DNA from: Gemmatimonadales bacterium
Lineage (GTDB): Bacteria > Gemmatimonadota > Gemmatimonadetes > Gemmatimonadales > GWC2-71-9
NCBI GenBank assembly: GCA_020633775.1
Contig: JACKDA010000005.1
Span: forward strand, 67,081-131,080
Direction: 5' to 3'
DNA: 64,000 bases
A program made the translations under genes and the position numbers. The notes beneath the pieces are model-generated. The model was given only the letters and a program-made list of their open reading frames with translations, did no database searches and had not been told where the DNA came from. Below are positions 45,120 through 52,795 of this stretch, piece after piece (position 1 is the stretch's first letter; every line of letters starts with the position of its first letter).

Positions 45120-46205
45120 GTGCGTCCTGCGTCCACCGCCCTGCTCGCCACCCTGCTCGCGGCCTGTGCCGGCGCCAGCGGGGACAGCGCCACGCCGCTC
45201 GCCGCGGCGGGTGACACCGCCTCGACCACCTTCCATGCGCCGATGGACGGGGAGGTCCACCTCGCCAACATCCGCCAGCTCACCTTCGGCGGCAACAATG
45301 CCGAGGGATACTTCTCCGCCGACGGCACCCGGCTGATCTTCCAGCGACAGGACTCGGTCGCGTCGGGGTGCGACCAGCAGTACGTCATGAACATCGACGG
45401 CTCGGGGATGCGGCGGGTGAGCAACGGCAACGGCCGGACCACCTGCGGCTACTTCATCCAGGCCGACCAGCGGATCATCTACGCCTCGACCCAGGCGCAC
45501 GACCCGGCCTGCCCCGCGCCGCCGGATCGGTCGCTGGGCTACGTCTGGCCGCTCGGGCACCTCGAGCTCTACACCGCGAATCCCGACGGCTCCGACACCC
45601 GTCAGGTGACGGACAACGGCGCGTACAACGCCGAGGCGACCGCGAGCCCCGATGGCCAGCGGGTGATCTTCACGTCCACCATGGACGGCGACATTGACCT
45701 CTACACGATGAACGTCGACGGCACCGATGTCCGCCGGATCACGACCCGCGTCGGCTATGACGGGGGCGCGTTCTTCTCGCCCGACGGCAGCAAGATCGTG
45801 TGGCGGGCCCAGTATCCCGTGACCGCCGCCGACACCGCCGACTACCTCGACCTCCTCGGCCGCCGCATGGTGCGCCCCTCGGCCCTCGAGCTGTGGGTGG
45901 CCAACGCCGATGGCAGCGAGGCGCGCCAGGTCACCGACATCGGCGGGGCCAACTTCGCGCCGTTCTTCACCCCGGACGGCCAGCGGATCATCTTCTCGTC
46001 CAACCATGCCAGCCCCGACGGCCGGACCTTCGAGCTGTTCATGGTGAACGTCGACGGCAGCGGGCTCGAGCGGGTGACGTTCTCGAACGACTTCAACAGC
46101 TTCCCGATGTTCTCCCCGGACGGGACCAAGCTGGTCTTCGCGTCGAACCGGCACGGGTCGGAGCCGCGCGAGACCAACCTCTTCATCGCGGACTGGAAGG
46201 ACTGA
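45120..46205 (+). CDS. PD40/TolB-like beta-propeller lipoprotein
   Basis: The protein has 361 residues from GTG 45120. Lipobox L-A-A-C ('LLATLLAACAGAS') predicts lipid anchoring. At least six WD40-like PD40 repeats are visible, each with a S/T-P-D-G-x-x-I/L-x-F/W pattern: 'YFSADGTRLIFQRQ', 'TASPDGQRVIFTSTMDGDID', 'FFSPDGSKIVWRA', 'FFTPDGQRIIFSSNH' and 'MFSPDGTKLVFASNRHG'. It is similar in fold to the TolB propeller but lacks TolB's N-terminal domain. The role is probably surface or periplasmic binding. It is followed 3 bp later by signal peptidase. Confidence 0.88.
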   Translation: MRPASTALLATLLAACAGASGDSATPLAAAGDTASTTFHAPMDGEVHLANIRQLTFGGNNAEGYFSADGTRLIFQRQDSVASGCDQQYVMNIDGSGMRRVSNGNGRTTCGYFIQADQRIIYASTQAHDPACPAPPDRSLGYVWPLGHLELYTANPDGSDTRQVTDNGAYNAEATASPDGQRVIFTSTMDGDIDLYTMNVDGTDVRRITTRVGYDGGAFFSPDGSKIVWRAQYPVTAADTADYLDLLGRRMVRPSALELWVANADGSEARQVTDIGGANFAPFFTPDGQRIIFSSNHASPDGRTFELFMVNVDGSGLERVTFSNDFNSFPMFSPDGTKLVFASNRHGSEPRETNLFIADWKD

Positions 46206-46208
46206 GGC

Positions 46209-46928
46209 ATGACGACGGCGCCCTCGCGCGGCCGCTCCGCCGGACGCTGGTTCCTGGAGTGGTTCAAGTCGATCGCGGTGGCGCTCGTCGTCTGGATGTT
46301 CCTGCGCACCTTCCTCGTGGAGGCGTTCAAGATCCCGTCGGGGTCGATGCAGAACACCCTGCAGGTGGGTGACTTCCTGTTCGTGAACAAGTTCCTCTAC
46401 GGCGCCGAGGTGCCGCTGCTGCACAAGTGGCTCCCGGCGGTGCGGGAGCCGGAGCACGGCGAGATCATCGTCTTCGACTCGGTGGAGGATCCCGAGATGA
46501 AGGTGGTGAAGCGGCTCCTCGGCCTGCCGGGAGACACGCTCGAGATGCGGGGCGGGGTGCTGTATCGCAACGCCGTGCGGGTCGACGAGCCGTACGCGAC
46601 GCCCGTCGACCTGCGCCGCGGCGAGGACCCCGCCATGCGGGCCCGGATGCGCGAGTGGCAGGTGCAGCACTTCGCCGGCCCGCTGCCGCTGCGCTACGTC
46701 CCCGACCTCCACGACTGGGGACCGATCGTGGTGCCGCGCGACTCGCTGTTCGTGATGGGGGACAACCGCGACGGCTCGTACGACTCGCGCTACTGGGGCT
46801 TCCTGCCGCGCAGCAATGTCCGGGGTCGCCCGATCCTGGTGTACTACTCCTACGACATGCGCAGCCTCGCCTCGCTCCCCTTCGTGACCGAGGTCCGCTG
46901 GGACCGGGTGTTCACCGTCCCCCGCTAG
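46209..46928 (+). CDS. lepB: Signal peptidase I
   Basis: The protein has 239 residues. One N-terminal membrane helix ('SIAVALVVWMFLRTFLVEAF') is followed by the S26 catalytic domain: nucleophile Ser46 in 'FKIPSGSMQNTLQVGDFLFV', general-base Lys101 in 'KVVKRLLGLPGDTLEMRGG', and boxes D/E 'VMGDNRDGSYDSRYWGF'. It cleaves signal peptides of exported proteins on the periplasmic face, which fits the many secreted products encoded around it. Its stop shares the tetranucleotide CTAG with the stop of the convergent MFS gene. Confidence 0.96.
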   Translation: MTTAPSRGRSAGRWFLEWFKSIAVALVVWMFLRTFLVEAFKIPSGSMQNTLQVGDFLFVNKFLYGAEVPLLHKWLPAVREPEHGEIIVFDSVEDPEMKVVKRLLGLPGDTLEMRGGVLYRNAVRVDEPYATPVDLRRGEDPAMRARMREWQVQHFAGPLPLRYVPDLHDWGPIVVPRDSLFVMGDNRDGSYDSRYWGFLPRSNVRGRPILVYYSYDMRSLASLPFVTEVRWDRVFTVPR

Positions 46929-48106
46929 CGCCCCGCCTCGAGGCCCGGCCGCAGGATCGTCGCCGGGACCAGCGTGCACGCGAGGGCGCCGAGGGCGAGG
47001 GCCCCCGAGGTCACGAAGGCGAAGCGGGCATCGACCACTCCCATCGCCGCGCCGGCCACCACCGGGCCGACGATCCTCGCCATTGATGCCACGCTCTGGG
47101 CGACCCCGAGCACCCGTCCCTGCCGGTGCGCCCCGGTGGCGCGCGAGATCAGCCCGAGCATCGGCGGGCCGGCGAGGCCGTAGCCGGCGCCGAGGAGGGC
47201 GAGCACCCCGTAGAACTGCCACGCCGGGCCGCCCGCCGTGGTCGCGATGCACATGAGCCCCGCCGCGAGGAGGCCGGCCCCGATGCGGGTCGTGCCGGCC
47301 TCGCCGAGCCGGGACACGAGCCGGCCGAGGATCCCGCCCTGGGTGAGCGCGGTGATGAAGCCGATGAAGGCGAACCAGTAGCCGACCGTGCTGCGATCGG
47401 CGCCCACCGTGGCCTCGCCCCAGAGCGGGAAGACGACGTACATCACCGTGAAGGCGAGGGTGGCGAGGAAGAGGACCGCGAGCGGCACCAGCAGCTGGTG
47501 GCGGCCAGCGGCCGCCGGGATCGCCCCCGGCGCCTCTCGACGGGGCGGCGCGGGGGGCAGGGCGACCATCGCCACCACCAGGTTGACGAGCGTGATCGCA
47601 GCGGCCACCCAGCCGGTCAGGGCCACGCCACGGGTCGCGGTGATCCCGCCGAGGATCGGGCCGACGATGAACCCGAGCCCGACGGCGGCTCCCACTTGTC
47701 CCATCGCCCGCGAGCGGCGCTCGGGCGTGGTCTCGTCGGCGAGCCACGCCTGGGCGACGTTGGTCGTCGCCCCCGAGCCACCGTCGAGCAGCCGGGAGAG
47801 GAGCAGCAGTGGCCAGCTCCCCGCCAGGGCGAAGACCACGTACGAGACGGCGCTGCCGGTGAGGCCGAGGAGCAGGACCGGCCGCCGACCGATCCGGTCG
47901 CTCACCCGGCCCCACACCGGGGCGAGCAGCAGTTGCACGGCCGAGTAGGAGGCCACCAGGATCCCGATCAGCGTCGGGCTGGCCCCGAGGCTGGCGGCGG
48001 TCCCGGGGAGGATCGGCAGGATCATGGCGAACCCGATCACGTCCACGAAGACCGTCCCCAGGACGGTGGCAGTGGCGCGGGATCGGGTGGGGACGTGCGC
48101 AGGCAT
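46925..48106 (-). CDS. MFS transporter, TetA/DHA1-like
   Basis: The protein has 393 residues from ATG 48106; an in-frame ATG at 48133 is an alternative. It has twelve hydrophobic helices. The DHA1 motif A between helices 2 and 3 is 'GRVSDRIGRRPVLLLGLTGS', helix 1 carries 'FVDVIGFAMILPILP' as in tetracycline-type exporters, and motif C-like sequence is 'GLGFIVGPILGGITAT'. The substrate is unknown. Both candidate starts lie in an 11-bp hairpin (48105-48133) that also contains the likely ribosome-binding site, which could limit translation. It ends on the same CTAG as lepB. Confidence 0.9.
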   Translation of the reverse strand: MPAHVPTRSRATATVLGTVFVDVIGFAMILPILPGTAASLGASPTLIGILVASYSAVQLLLAPVWGRVSDRIGRRPVLLLGLTGSAVSYVVFALAGSWPLLLLSRLLDGGSGATTNVAQAWLADETTPERRSRAMGQVGAAVGLGFIVGPILGGITATRGVALTGWVAAAITLVNLVVAMVALPPAPPRREAPGAIPAAAGRHQLLVPLAVLFLATLAFTVMYVVFPLWGEATVGADRSTVGYWFAFIGFITALTQGGILGRLVSRLGEAGTTRIGAGLLAAGLMCIATTAGGPAWQFYGVLALLGAGYGLAGPPMLGLISRATGAHRQGRVLGVAQSVASMARIVGPVVAGAAMGVVDARFAFVTSGALALGALACTLVPATILRPGLEAGR

Positions 48107-48169
48107 GGCGGGAGGATGGGTCCCTCCCGCCATCAGGGTCAAGCCGGGGAGTGCGACGCTCGGTGGGGC

Positions 48170-48406
48170 CTAGTGCAGTGAGGAGAGGGAACCGATGGCT
48201 CGATCGGTGTAGGCGACGAGCCGACCACACGCCTCGCAGGTGAGCTGGACCCGCCCCTGTGGCGAGCCGTTCTCCAGCCGCGGAGGCGTGCGGTCGACCG
48301 TCTGGCTGCCACAACTCGGGCAGCTCAGGGCCTTCCCCTCGCGGTCTGCACTGATGAGACTCAAGGCCTCGTCCGGGCGAAACTCCTTGACGTGGCGACG
48401 GCCCAC
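48170..48406 (-). CDS. Small zinc-ribbon protein
   Basis: The protein has 78 residues from a GTG at 48406 with a GGAAAGGA site. Two Cys pairs, 'CPSCGSQTV' and 'CEACGRLVAY', are about 30 residues apart and form a zinc ribbon. The N terminus is basic with 'EFRPDEALSLISADREGKAL'. There is no signal peptide. It probably binds nucleic acid or protein in the cytoplasm; I recognise no named family. It is expressed divergently from the H1-like protein gene. Confidence 0.75.
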   Translation of the reverse strand: MGRRHVKEFRPDEALSLISADREGKALSCPSCGSQTVDRTPPRLENGSPQGRVQLTCEACGRLVAYTDRAIGSLSSLH

Positions 48407-48429
48407 GGGCAGTCCTTTCCACGCTGGGG

Positions 48430-48448
48430 CCCGGGGGGGACCCCCGGG
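48430..48448. repeat. GC-rich hairpin in the divergent promoter region
   Basis: CCCGGGGG (48430-48437) and CCCCCGGG (48441-48448) pair around GGA. It sits in the 167-bp gap between two divergent genes. On the minus strand it would be in the 5' leader of the zinc-ribbon mRNA. No other feature stands out in the gap except the promoter below. Confidence 0.45.
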
Positions 48449-48521
48449 TCGTTTCGCGTCCTTTGTAGGTACGGTCCGGGCCGGGGGCCGTCAACCCCCG
48501 CCGGGGCGGCTGGCCGGGAAC

Positions 48522-48551
48522 TTGACGCCGTGACGGCGCGTCCCCTACGTT
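48522..48551 (+). promoter_or_regulatory. Probable promoter of the H1-like protein gene
   Basis: TTGACG (48522-48527) and TACGTT (48546-48551) with an 18-bp spacer lie 22 bp before the ATG at 48574. Confidence 0.55.
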
Positions 48552-48573
48552 GGCGCAACCTTTGAGGGCTCAC

Positions 48574-49191
48574 ATGACCGAACTCGCCGCACCCCAGATC
48601 TCGTCCCTGATGGAGGCCCTGCCGGGGATCGCCGCCGTGCTCCGATCCCCGGTCGCGACGGCGATGGTCGAGCTGGTCCGCGCCGGGGCGGGACTGGGCG
48701 AGTTCCACGTCGATCACGCCGAGGAACTGCTCCGGTTCGGGATCCGCCGCAACCTGATCGACGAGGACGAGGTCGAGCGCCTCCTCGCCGAGGTGCGGGA
48801 GGCCGTGCCGGCCAGTGCGAAGCGGCCGGCGGAGGCGAAGGCCGCACCCCGCAAGCCAAGCAAGGCGGCGAAGGCCCCCAAGAAGGCCGAGGCCGCACCT
48901 CCCGCCGAGGCGAGCCCCGCCCCGGCGAAGAAGGCCCCCGCCGCGAAGGCGGCCAGGAAGCCGACCGCGAAGAAGGCGGCGAGCACCAAGGCAACGGCCA
49001 AGAAGGCCCCCGCCGCGAAGGCGACGAAGAAGTCGGCCGCGAAGAAGGCCGCCCCCAAGGCGGCGGCCAGCAAGAAGGCGGCGACCAAGGCCGCCCCGAA
49101 GAAGGCGGCGGCGAAGGGGAAGGCGAAGCGGGTGGCCGCTCGGCCGAGCGGCAAGGCGACGAAGAAGGCCGGGCGGTCCCGCAAGCGCTAG
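48574..49191 (+). CDS. Histone-H1-like DNA-binding protein with Lys/Ala-rich tail
   Basis: The protein has 205 residues from ATG 48574. The first 85 residues form a helical domain ('[20 protein letters not shown]', '[20 protein letters not shown]'). The rest is a tail of repeated A/P-K-K-A motifs such as '[20 protein letters not shown]', very like the C terminus of eukaryotic H1 and of bacterial H1-like proteins (HctB, AlgP). It should bind DNA non-specifically and compact it. The N-terminal domain is not a known H1 globular domain and may oligomerise. Tail length may vary between strains because of the repeats. It ends on a CTAG shared with the convergent chemoreceptor gene. Confidence 0.8.
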   Translation: MTELAAPQISSLMEALPGIAAVLRSPVATAMVELVRAGAGLGEFHVDHAEELLRFGIRRNLIDEDEVERLLAEVREAVPASAKRPAEAKAAPRKPSKAAKAPKKAEAAPPAEASPAPAKKAPAAKAARKPTAKKAASTKATAKKAPAAKATKKSAAKKAAPKAAASKKAATKAAPKKAAAKGKAKRVAARPSGKATKKAGRSRKR

Positions 49192-50840
49192 ACGCGGAAC
49201 CCCTTCACGAGGCGGGTGAGTCGATCGGCGGTGGCCACGAGGGTGGTCGCCGCCGTTGCGATTTCACGGGTGGCCGCCGATTGCGCACCAGCCAGGTCGC
49301 TCACCTGCTGGGCTGCGCCGGCATTGCCGCGGGCCGCCCGGGCCACATCGGCGCCGGTCCCGGCCAGGCGGTCGGCAAGCTCGCGATGGGCGCCGGCCTC
49401 GCGCGCCACCGTTCCCGCCGCCTGGCTCACCTCCTCGACCGCACTGACGATCTCCGCCAGCGCCCGGGTGACCCCGGCGGCGACGTCCTCCACGCCGGCG
49501 ACCCGGTCCTTGCCCGCGGCGACGGTGGCCGCCACCAGCCGCACCTGCTCGTCGAGCACGGCCACCGTCCGGGCGATTCGCCGCGCCCCCTCCGCGCTCG
49601 TCTCCGCCAGCTGGCGGATCTCGCCGGCGACGACCGCGAAGCCCTCGCCCGCCGCGCCGGCGCGGGCGGCCTCGATCGCGGCGTTGAGCGCGAGCAGCTC
49701 GGTCTGGCCCGCGAGCTCGCCGGTCAGTTCGACGAACTCCGACACCGCGGCGGCCGCCCCGTCGAGCTGCGAGACCGAGTGGGTCGTCCGCTCGACGACC
49801 TCGTGCAACTCCAGCAGCGTCGCGGAGGCCGCGCCGAGGTGTCCCTGGTGCGTCGCCGCCGTGCGACGGATCCCGTCCGCGACGGCCACCACGCGCTGGC
49901 TCGCCGCCGCGGATCGGGCCGCGGCGGAGCGGAGGTCGCCGAGGAGCTCGTCGGCGTCGCGCATGCTCTCCGCCTGCCGTTCGGCGGAGGCGGAGACGTT
50001 GGCGATCGCGGCGGAGACCTGTCCGGCGCTGTCGGAGAGCTGGACCGAACGGGTCGAGAGCTGCGCGGCGTTGGTGGTGAGCGCCGTCGAGACATCGGCG
50101 ACCGACCCGACCACGCCGGAGAGTCCCTCGCTCATCCGCCGGATCGCGCCGGCAAGCTGGCCGAGTTCGCGCGGCATCGGACCGAGGTCGATGGTGCGGA
50201 GGTCGCCGGCACCGACGCGCTCGGTGGCCTGCACCAGTCGCCGGAGCGGGAGGACGACCGAGCGGACGGTGAGGACGGCGGAGCCGATGCCGATCACCAG
50301 CGCGGCGGCGAACAGAGCCCACACCATCGTCCGGCGCTTGGCGCTCTCCTGGGAGAGCGCCACCGCGCGCTGCGCGGCAGCGCCCTCCTCGATCCCCACG
50401 AGGGTCCGGACCTCGGCGAGGAGCGAGTCCGCGATCGGTCCGCGTGGCTCGGTTGCGAGCGAATCGGAGCGCAGCCGCAGCGTGGTGCCGAGGCGGGCGA
50501 CCCGGTCGAGCGAGACGCGCTCCTCGCCGGTGAGGTCGAGCGATTGGGCATAGGTGGTCGTCGCGGCGCCGAGGGCGACGAAGGCGGAGTCGAGCGCCGC
50601 CGCGTCGCGCGGATCCGCGCCGCGCTCGAGGCGGTCGCCGATGCGGATCGCCCCGACCACCTCGCGGGTGATGGCCTGCGCCAGCACGCCGCGCTCGCGC
50701 AGGGTCGCCAACTCGGCCTGCACGGCGCCATCGAGCGAATGCATCGCGTTGACCCCGAGCAGGGTCATCGCGAACACCAGCAACAGCAACAGCAACGTCC
50801 CGCCGGTGACCCGGCTGCGGACCGAGGGCTGGTCGGTCAT
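49188..50840 (-). CDS. Methyl-accepting chemotaxis protein
   Basis: The protein has 550 residues. An N-terminal membrane helix ('[20 protein letters not shown]') is followed by a periplasmic helical sensor (about 35-170), a second helix ('[20 protein letters not shown]'), a HAMP domain ('[20 protein letters not shown]') and a cytoplasmic coiled coil. The signalling hairpin tip is '[20 protein letters not shown]' followed by '[20 protein letters not shown]'. No C-terminal CheR pentapeptide is present. No che gene lies in the window, so its partners are elsewhere. The sensor domain resembles the four-helix-bundle type; the ligand is unknown. Confidence 0.94.
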   Translation of the reverse strand: MTDQPSVRSRVTGGTLLLLLLVFAMTLLGVNAMHSLDGAVQAELATLRERGVLAQAITREVVGAIRIGDRLERGADPRDAAALDSAFVALGAATTTYAQSLDLTGEERVSLDRVARLGTTLRLRSDSLATEPRGPIADSLLAEVRTLVGIEEGAAAQRAVALSQESAKRRTMVWALFAAALVIGIGSAVLTVRSVVLPLRRLVQATERVGAGDLRTIDLGPMPRELGQLAGAIRRMSEGLSGVVGSVADVSTALTTNAAQLSTRSVQLSDSAGQVSAAIANVSASAERQAESMRDADELLGDLRSAAARSAAASQRVVAVADGIRRTAATHQGHLGAASATLLELHEVVERTTHSVSQLDGAAAAVSEFVELTGELAGQTELLALNAAIEAARAGAAGEGFAVVAGEIRQLAETSAEGARRIARTVAVLDEQVRLVAATVAAGKDRVAGVEDVAAGVTRALAEIVSAVEEVSQAAGTVAREAGAHRELADRLAGTGADVARAARGNAGAAQQVSDLAGAQSAATREIATAATTLVATADRLTRLVKGFRV

Positions 50841-50862
50841 CGCGGGACGCCCGGCATGGTGC

Positions 50863-51066
50863 TCAGCCCGACTTCCTCACACTCGCGGCCTGGAGCCCCT
50901 TCGGCCCCTCGACGATCTCGAACTCGACCACGTCCCCCTCGGCCAACGAGCGGAAGCCACCCCCCTCGATCGCGGAGAAATGCACGAACACGTCCTTGCC
51001 GCCCTCCTGGGCGATGAAGCCGAACCCCTTCGCATCGTTGAACCACTTCACGGTACCCTTCGGCAT
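50863..51066 (-). CDS. cspA: Cold-shock protein, CspA family
   Basis: The protein has 67 residues from ATG 51066. RNP1 '[11 protein letters not shown]' and RNP2 'VFVHFSAI' RNA-binding motifs, plus '[20 protein letters not shown]' and '[15 protein letters not shown]', give a complete cold-shock domain. It binds single-stranded RNA/DNA as a chaperone. An AGGAAGG site precedes the ATG. It is cytoplasmic and monocistronic. Confidence 0.96.
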   Translation of the reverse strand: MPKGTVKWFNDAKGFGFIAQEGGKDVFVHFSAIEGGGFRSLAEGDVVEFEIVEGPKGLQAASVRKSG

Positions 51067-51216
51067 GGCTGGCCTTCCTGTCGGGAGGTGGAGCATGGGA
51101 CCCGGCCACGGGCCGGGAAGTCGGCGCCCGGCCGGTCCCGGAAACGTGCGGCCCCGCCGCCGTCAGGCGCAAGCGGCGCACTACCCCCGCCCCCGCACCC
51201 GACCTATCATCCGCGC

Positions 51217-51828
51217 GTGACGACGCCCACATCCCTGGCCATCCGGTCGTTCGCCGATCGCGCCGAGGCCCTCTCGCACTGCATCCTGCGTGCCGGGGAG
51301 GCCCCCCGGGTGCTGGCGTACGACGACACCATCGGCTGCCCCACCGAGACCCTCCTCGCCGCCCTGGAGTGGACCCGGGTGGTCGGGGTCCTCCCGGACG
51401 ACGATCTCCTCCATGCCGGGCGGCTCACGACCGACACCGCCGCGGCGGTGGTGGAGCGCCGTGACGGCGAGCGCACCTCGTGGGTCTTCCTGGGGCCGCG
51501 GCTCGAGGACCCCCAGCTCCAGGCGCCGGCGGCCGACGTCCTGATCGACCAGCCCGGTGTCCGGGCGATCGCGTTCGCGGAGCGGGCGCACGCCCTGGCC
51601 CACTTCCTCGGCACCACCCTCGGGGCCGGGGCGATCCTCGCCCAGCTGGGCCGCCGGGCGCCCGAGATGCGGCATGTGCGACGCTGGATGCCGCCGATCG
51701 TTCACGAGCTCGACGGGCCACGGCGCTGGGTCGCCGGCTGGTTCGCCGTCACCGCAGGTGGCGCGCTCTTCGTCGGCGATGAGGCCGGCGATGATCGCTA
51801 CCGGTACATCGAAGTCGGAAGTGAGTAG
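51217..51828 (+). CDS. Uncharacterised cytoplasmic protein
   Basis: The protein has 203 residues from GTG 51217 (VTTPTSLAIRSFADRAEALS). A TATCAT element at 51205-51210 would place the transcription start on the GTG, so the mRNA may be leaderless; no good -35 is seen. The sequence mixes helices and strands ('WTRVVGVLPDDDLLHAG', 'RTSWVFLGPRLEDPQLQ', 'MRHVRRWMPPIVHELDGPRR', 'WVAGWFAVTAGGALFVGDEA'). It has no signal peptide and no motif that I recognise. The following gene begins 6 bp downstream and encodes an exported protein. Confidence 0.7.
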   Translation: MTTPTSLAIRSFADRAEALSHCILRAGEAPRVLAYDDTIGCPTETLLAALEWTRVVGVLPDDDLLHAGRLTTDTAAAVVERRDGERTSWVFLGPRLEDPQLQAPAADVLIDQPGVRAIAFAERAHALAHFLGTTLGAGAILAQLGRRAPEMRHVRRWMPPIVHELDGPRRWVAGWFAVTAGGALFVGDEAGDDRYRYIEVGSE

Positions 51829-51834
51829 GACGCC

Positions 51835-52428
51835 ATGACCAACTCGTCCCGCGCGTGGGCCCTCGGCACCGGCCTCGTTCTCCTCGCGGCCCCCGCGATG
51901 GCCCAGGGCAACGCCAAGGTCCGGACCATCGACCCGCTGACCCAGTCCCACCTCTGGCCCGAGAAGGAACTGAGCCCGGCCCAGCAGGAGTACAAGGATC
52001 GCGTCATCGCGATGCGGGACACCGTCACGCGCCTCAAGGCCTCCGTGGAGCAGGTCGAACGGGCCCGGCGGAGCCGCACCTCAGCCGCCGTGCTCACCAG
52101 CAGCACCCGGGTGCTGGGGCGGGACTGCGCCATGGTGTGGCGGAACGCCGAGGTGATGCGCACCTGGGCCGCGGGCCTCACCACCGACGATCCGCGGTTT
52201 GGCGAGCCCGCCGTGCGGGCCTTCCGCGGCGCCCTCGAGCGGCTCGACACCGGGATGGGTCGCTGTGCCTCGCGCCTCACCGACCTCCTCGCCCGCGAGA
52301 CCCTCGATCCCGATCAGGTGCTGCGGGTCATGGACGACGTGCGCGGGGTCGTGGCGGACTACGAACGGGCCGCGAAGGACCTCACCCGCACCCTCGACAT
52401 CCCGATCGAGGCGACCGACAAGTCCTGA
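51835..52428 (+). CDS. Exported helical protein, unknown
   Basis: The protein has 197 residues. The signal peptide is MTNSSRAWALGTGLVLLAAPAMAQG. The rest is helical and charged ('SPAQQEYKDRVIAMRDTVTR', 'EQVERARRSRTSAAVLTSST', 'DQVLRVMDDVRGVVADYERA'), with two Cys (in 'GRDCAMVW' and 'GRCASRL') that could pair. The overall look is a periplasmic helical bundle. No family is recognised. It is probably cotranscribed with the upstream gene (6-bp gap). Confidence 0.7.
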   Translation: MTNSSRAWALGTGLVLLAAPAMAQGNAKVRTIDPLTQSHLWPEKELSPAQQEYKDRVIAMRDTVTRLKASVEQVERARRSRTSAAVLTSSTRVLGRDCAMVWRNAEVMRTWAAGLTTDDPRFGEPAVRAFRGALERLDTGMGRCASRLTDLLARETLDPDQVLRVMDDVRGVVADYERAAKDLTRTLDIPIEATDKS

Positions 52429-52456
52429 TCCGGCGGGAATTTTCGACGCCAGGACC

Positions 52457-52579
52457 TGTGGATCTGTGGATCAACATCTCCACATGGCGTGGACAACCGC
52501 CGGAAGTGCCGCACCCGCACGCGCTTGGGATCCACATTCCGGTCGGGTGAAGGCGAGCTAACCCGAATAAAATCAGGCA
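52457..52579. other. Cluster of DnaA-box-like sequences plus A+T-rich stretch
   Basis: Five elements resemble the DnaA box TTATCCACA: TGTGGATCT (52457-52465), TGTGGATCA (52465-52473, 8 of 9 on the complement), ATCTCCACA (52476-52484), CGTGGACAA (52488-52496, complement TTGTCCACG) and GGATCCACA (52528-52536). An A+T-rich run CCCGAATAAAATCAGG (52562-52577) follows. The whole lies in a gene-free stretch. No dnaA, dnaN or parAB gene is nearby, so a replication-origin role is only a hypothesis. Confidence 0.5.
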
Positions 52580-52611
52580 CTTGCGGGATTTCGGCGCGGC
52601 GCCGATAGTAT

Positions 52612-52795
52612 GGGCAGACGAGACGTTCGCGCGTCGCGTCCTTCCCGATCTGGCGCCTCGGGAAGCCGTGAGAGCGAGTGGTCCGCGAGCCGTTCCGACT
52701 CTCAGCGCCCGAGCCACCATGCCGCCCCGAGCGGCAGCGGCGGTTCGCGAAGCGGTCGATCAGCCTGCCTGATCGGCCGCTTCGTCTTTCTCCCC
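52612..52795 (+). ncRNA. Candidate structured small RNA (about 175-180 nt) with its own terminator
   Basis: This stretch lies between the stop at 52428 and the convergent gene end at 52760 and has no credible ORF. TTGCGG (52581-52586) and TAGTAT (52606-52611) form a loose promoter. Hairpins are visible: CTTCCCGA/TCGGGAAG (52641-52665), TGAGAG/CTCTCA (52669-52704), GCCGC/GCGGC (52721-52735), and the final terminator stem (52748-52784) followed by TCTTTCT. No Rfam family (6S, SRP, tmRNA, RNase P) is recognisable by eye; the length would suit 6S RNA. Confidence 0.45.
52748..52792 (+). terminator. Intrinsic terminator, 16-bp stem with T-rich tail
   Basis: CGAAGCGGTCGATCAG (52748-52763) pairs with CTGATCGGCCGCTTCG (52769-52784), with one G-U pair, around CCTGC, and is followed by TCTTTCTC on the plus strand. 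The polarity of the T-tract shows it ends a plus-strand transcript, although no plus-strand protein gene precedes it. It overlaps the stop codon of the minus-strand nuclease gene. Confidence 0.8.

Noticed and set aside
52446..52795. tmRNA or RNase P RNA in the non-coding stretch
   Set aside because: TTCGACG near 52442 recalls the tmRNA 5' end, but no tRNA-like 3' end or tag reading frame is present, and the length is wrong for RNase P RNA.
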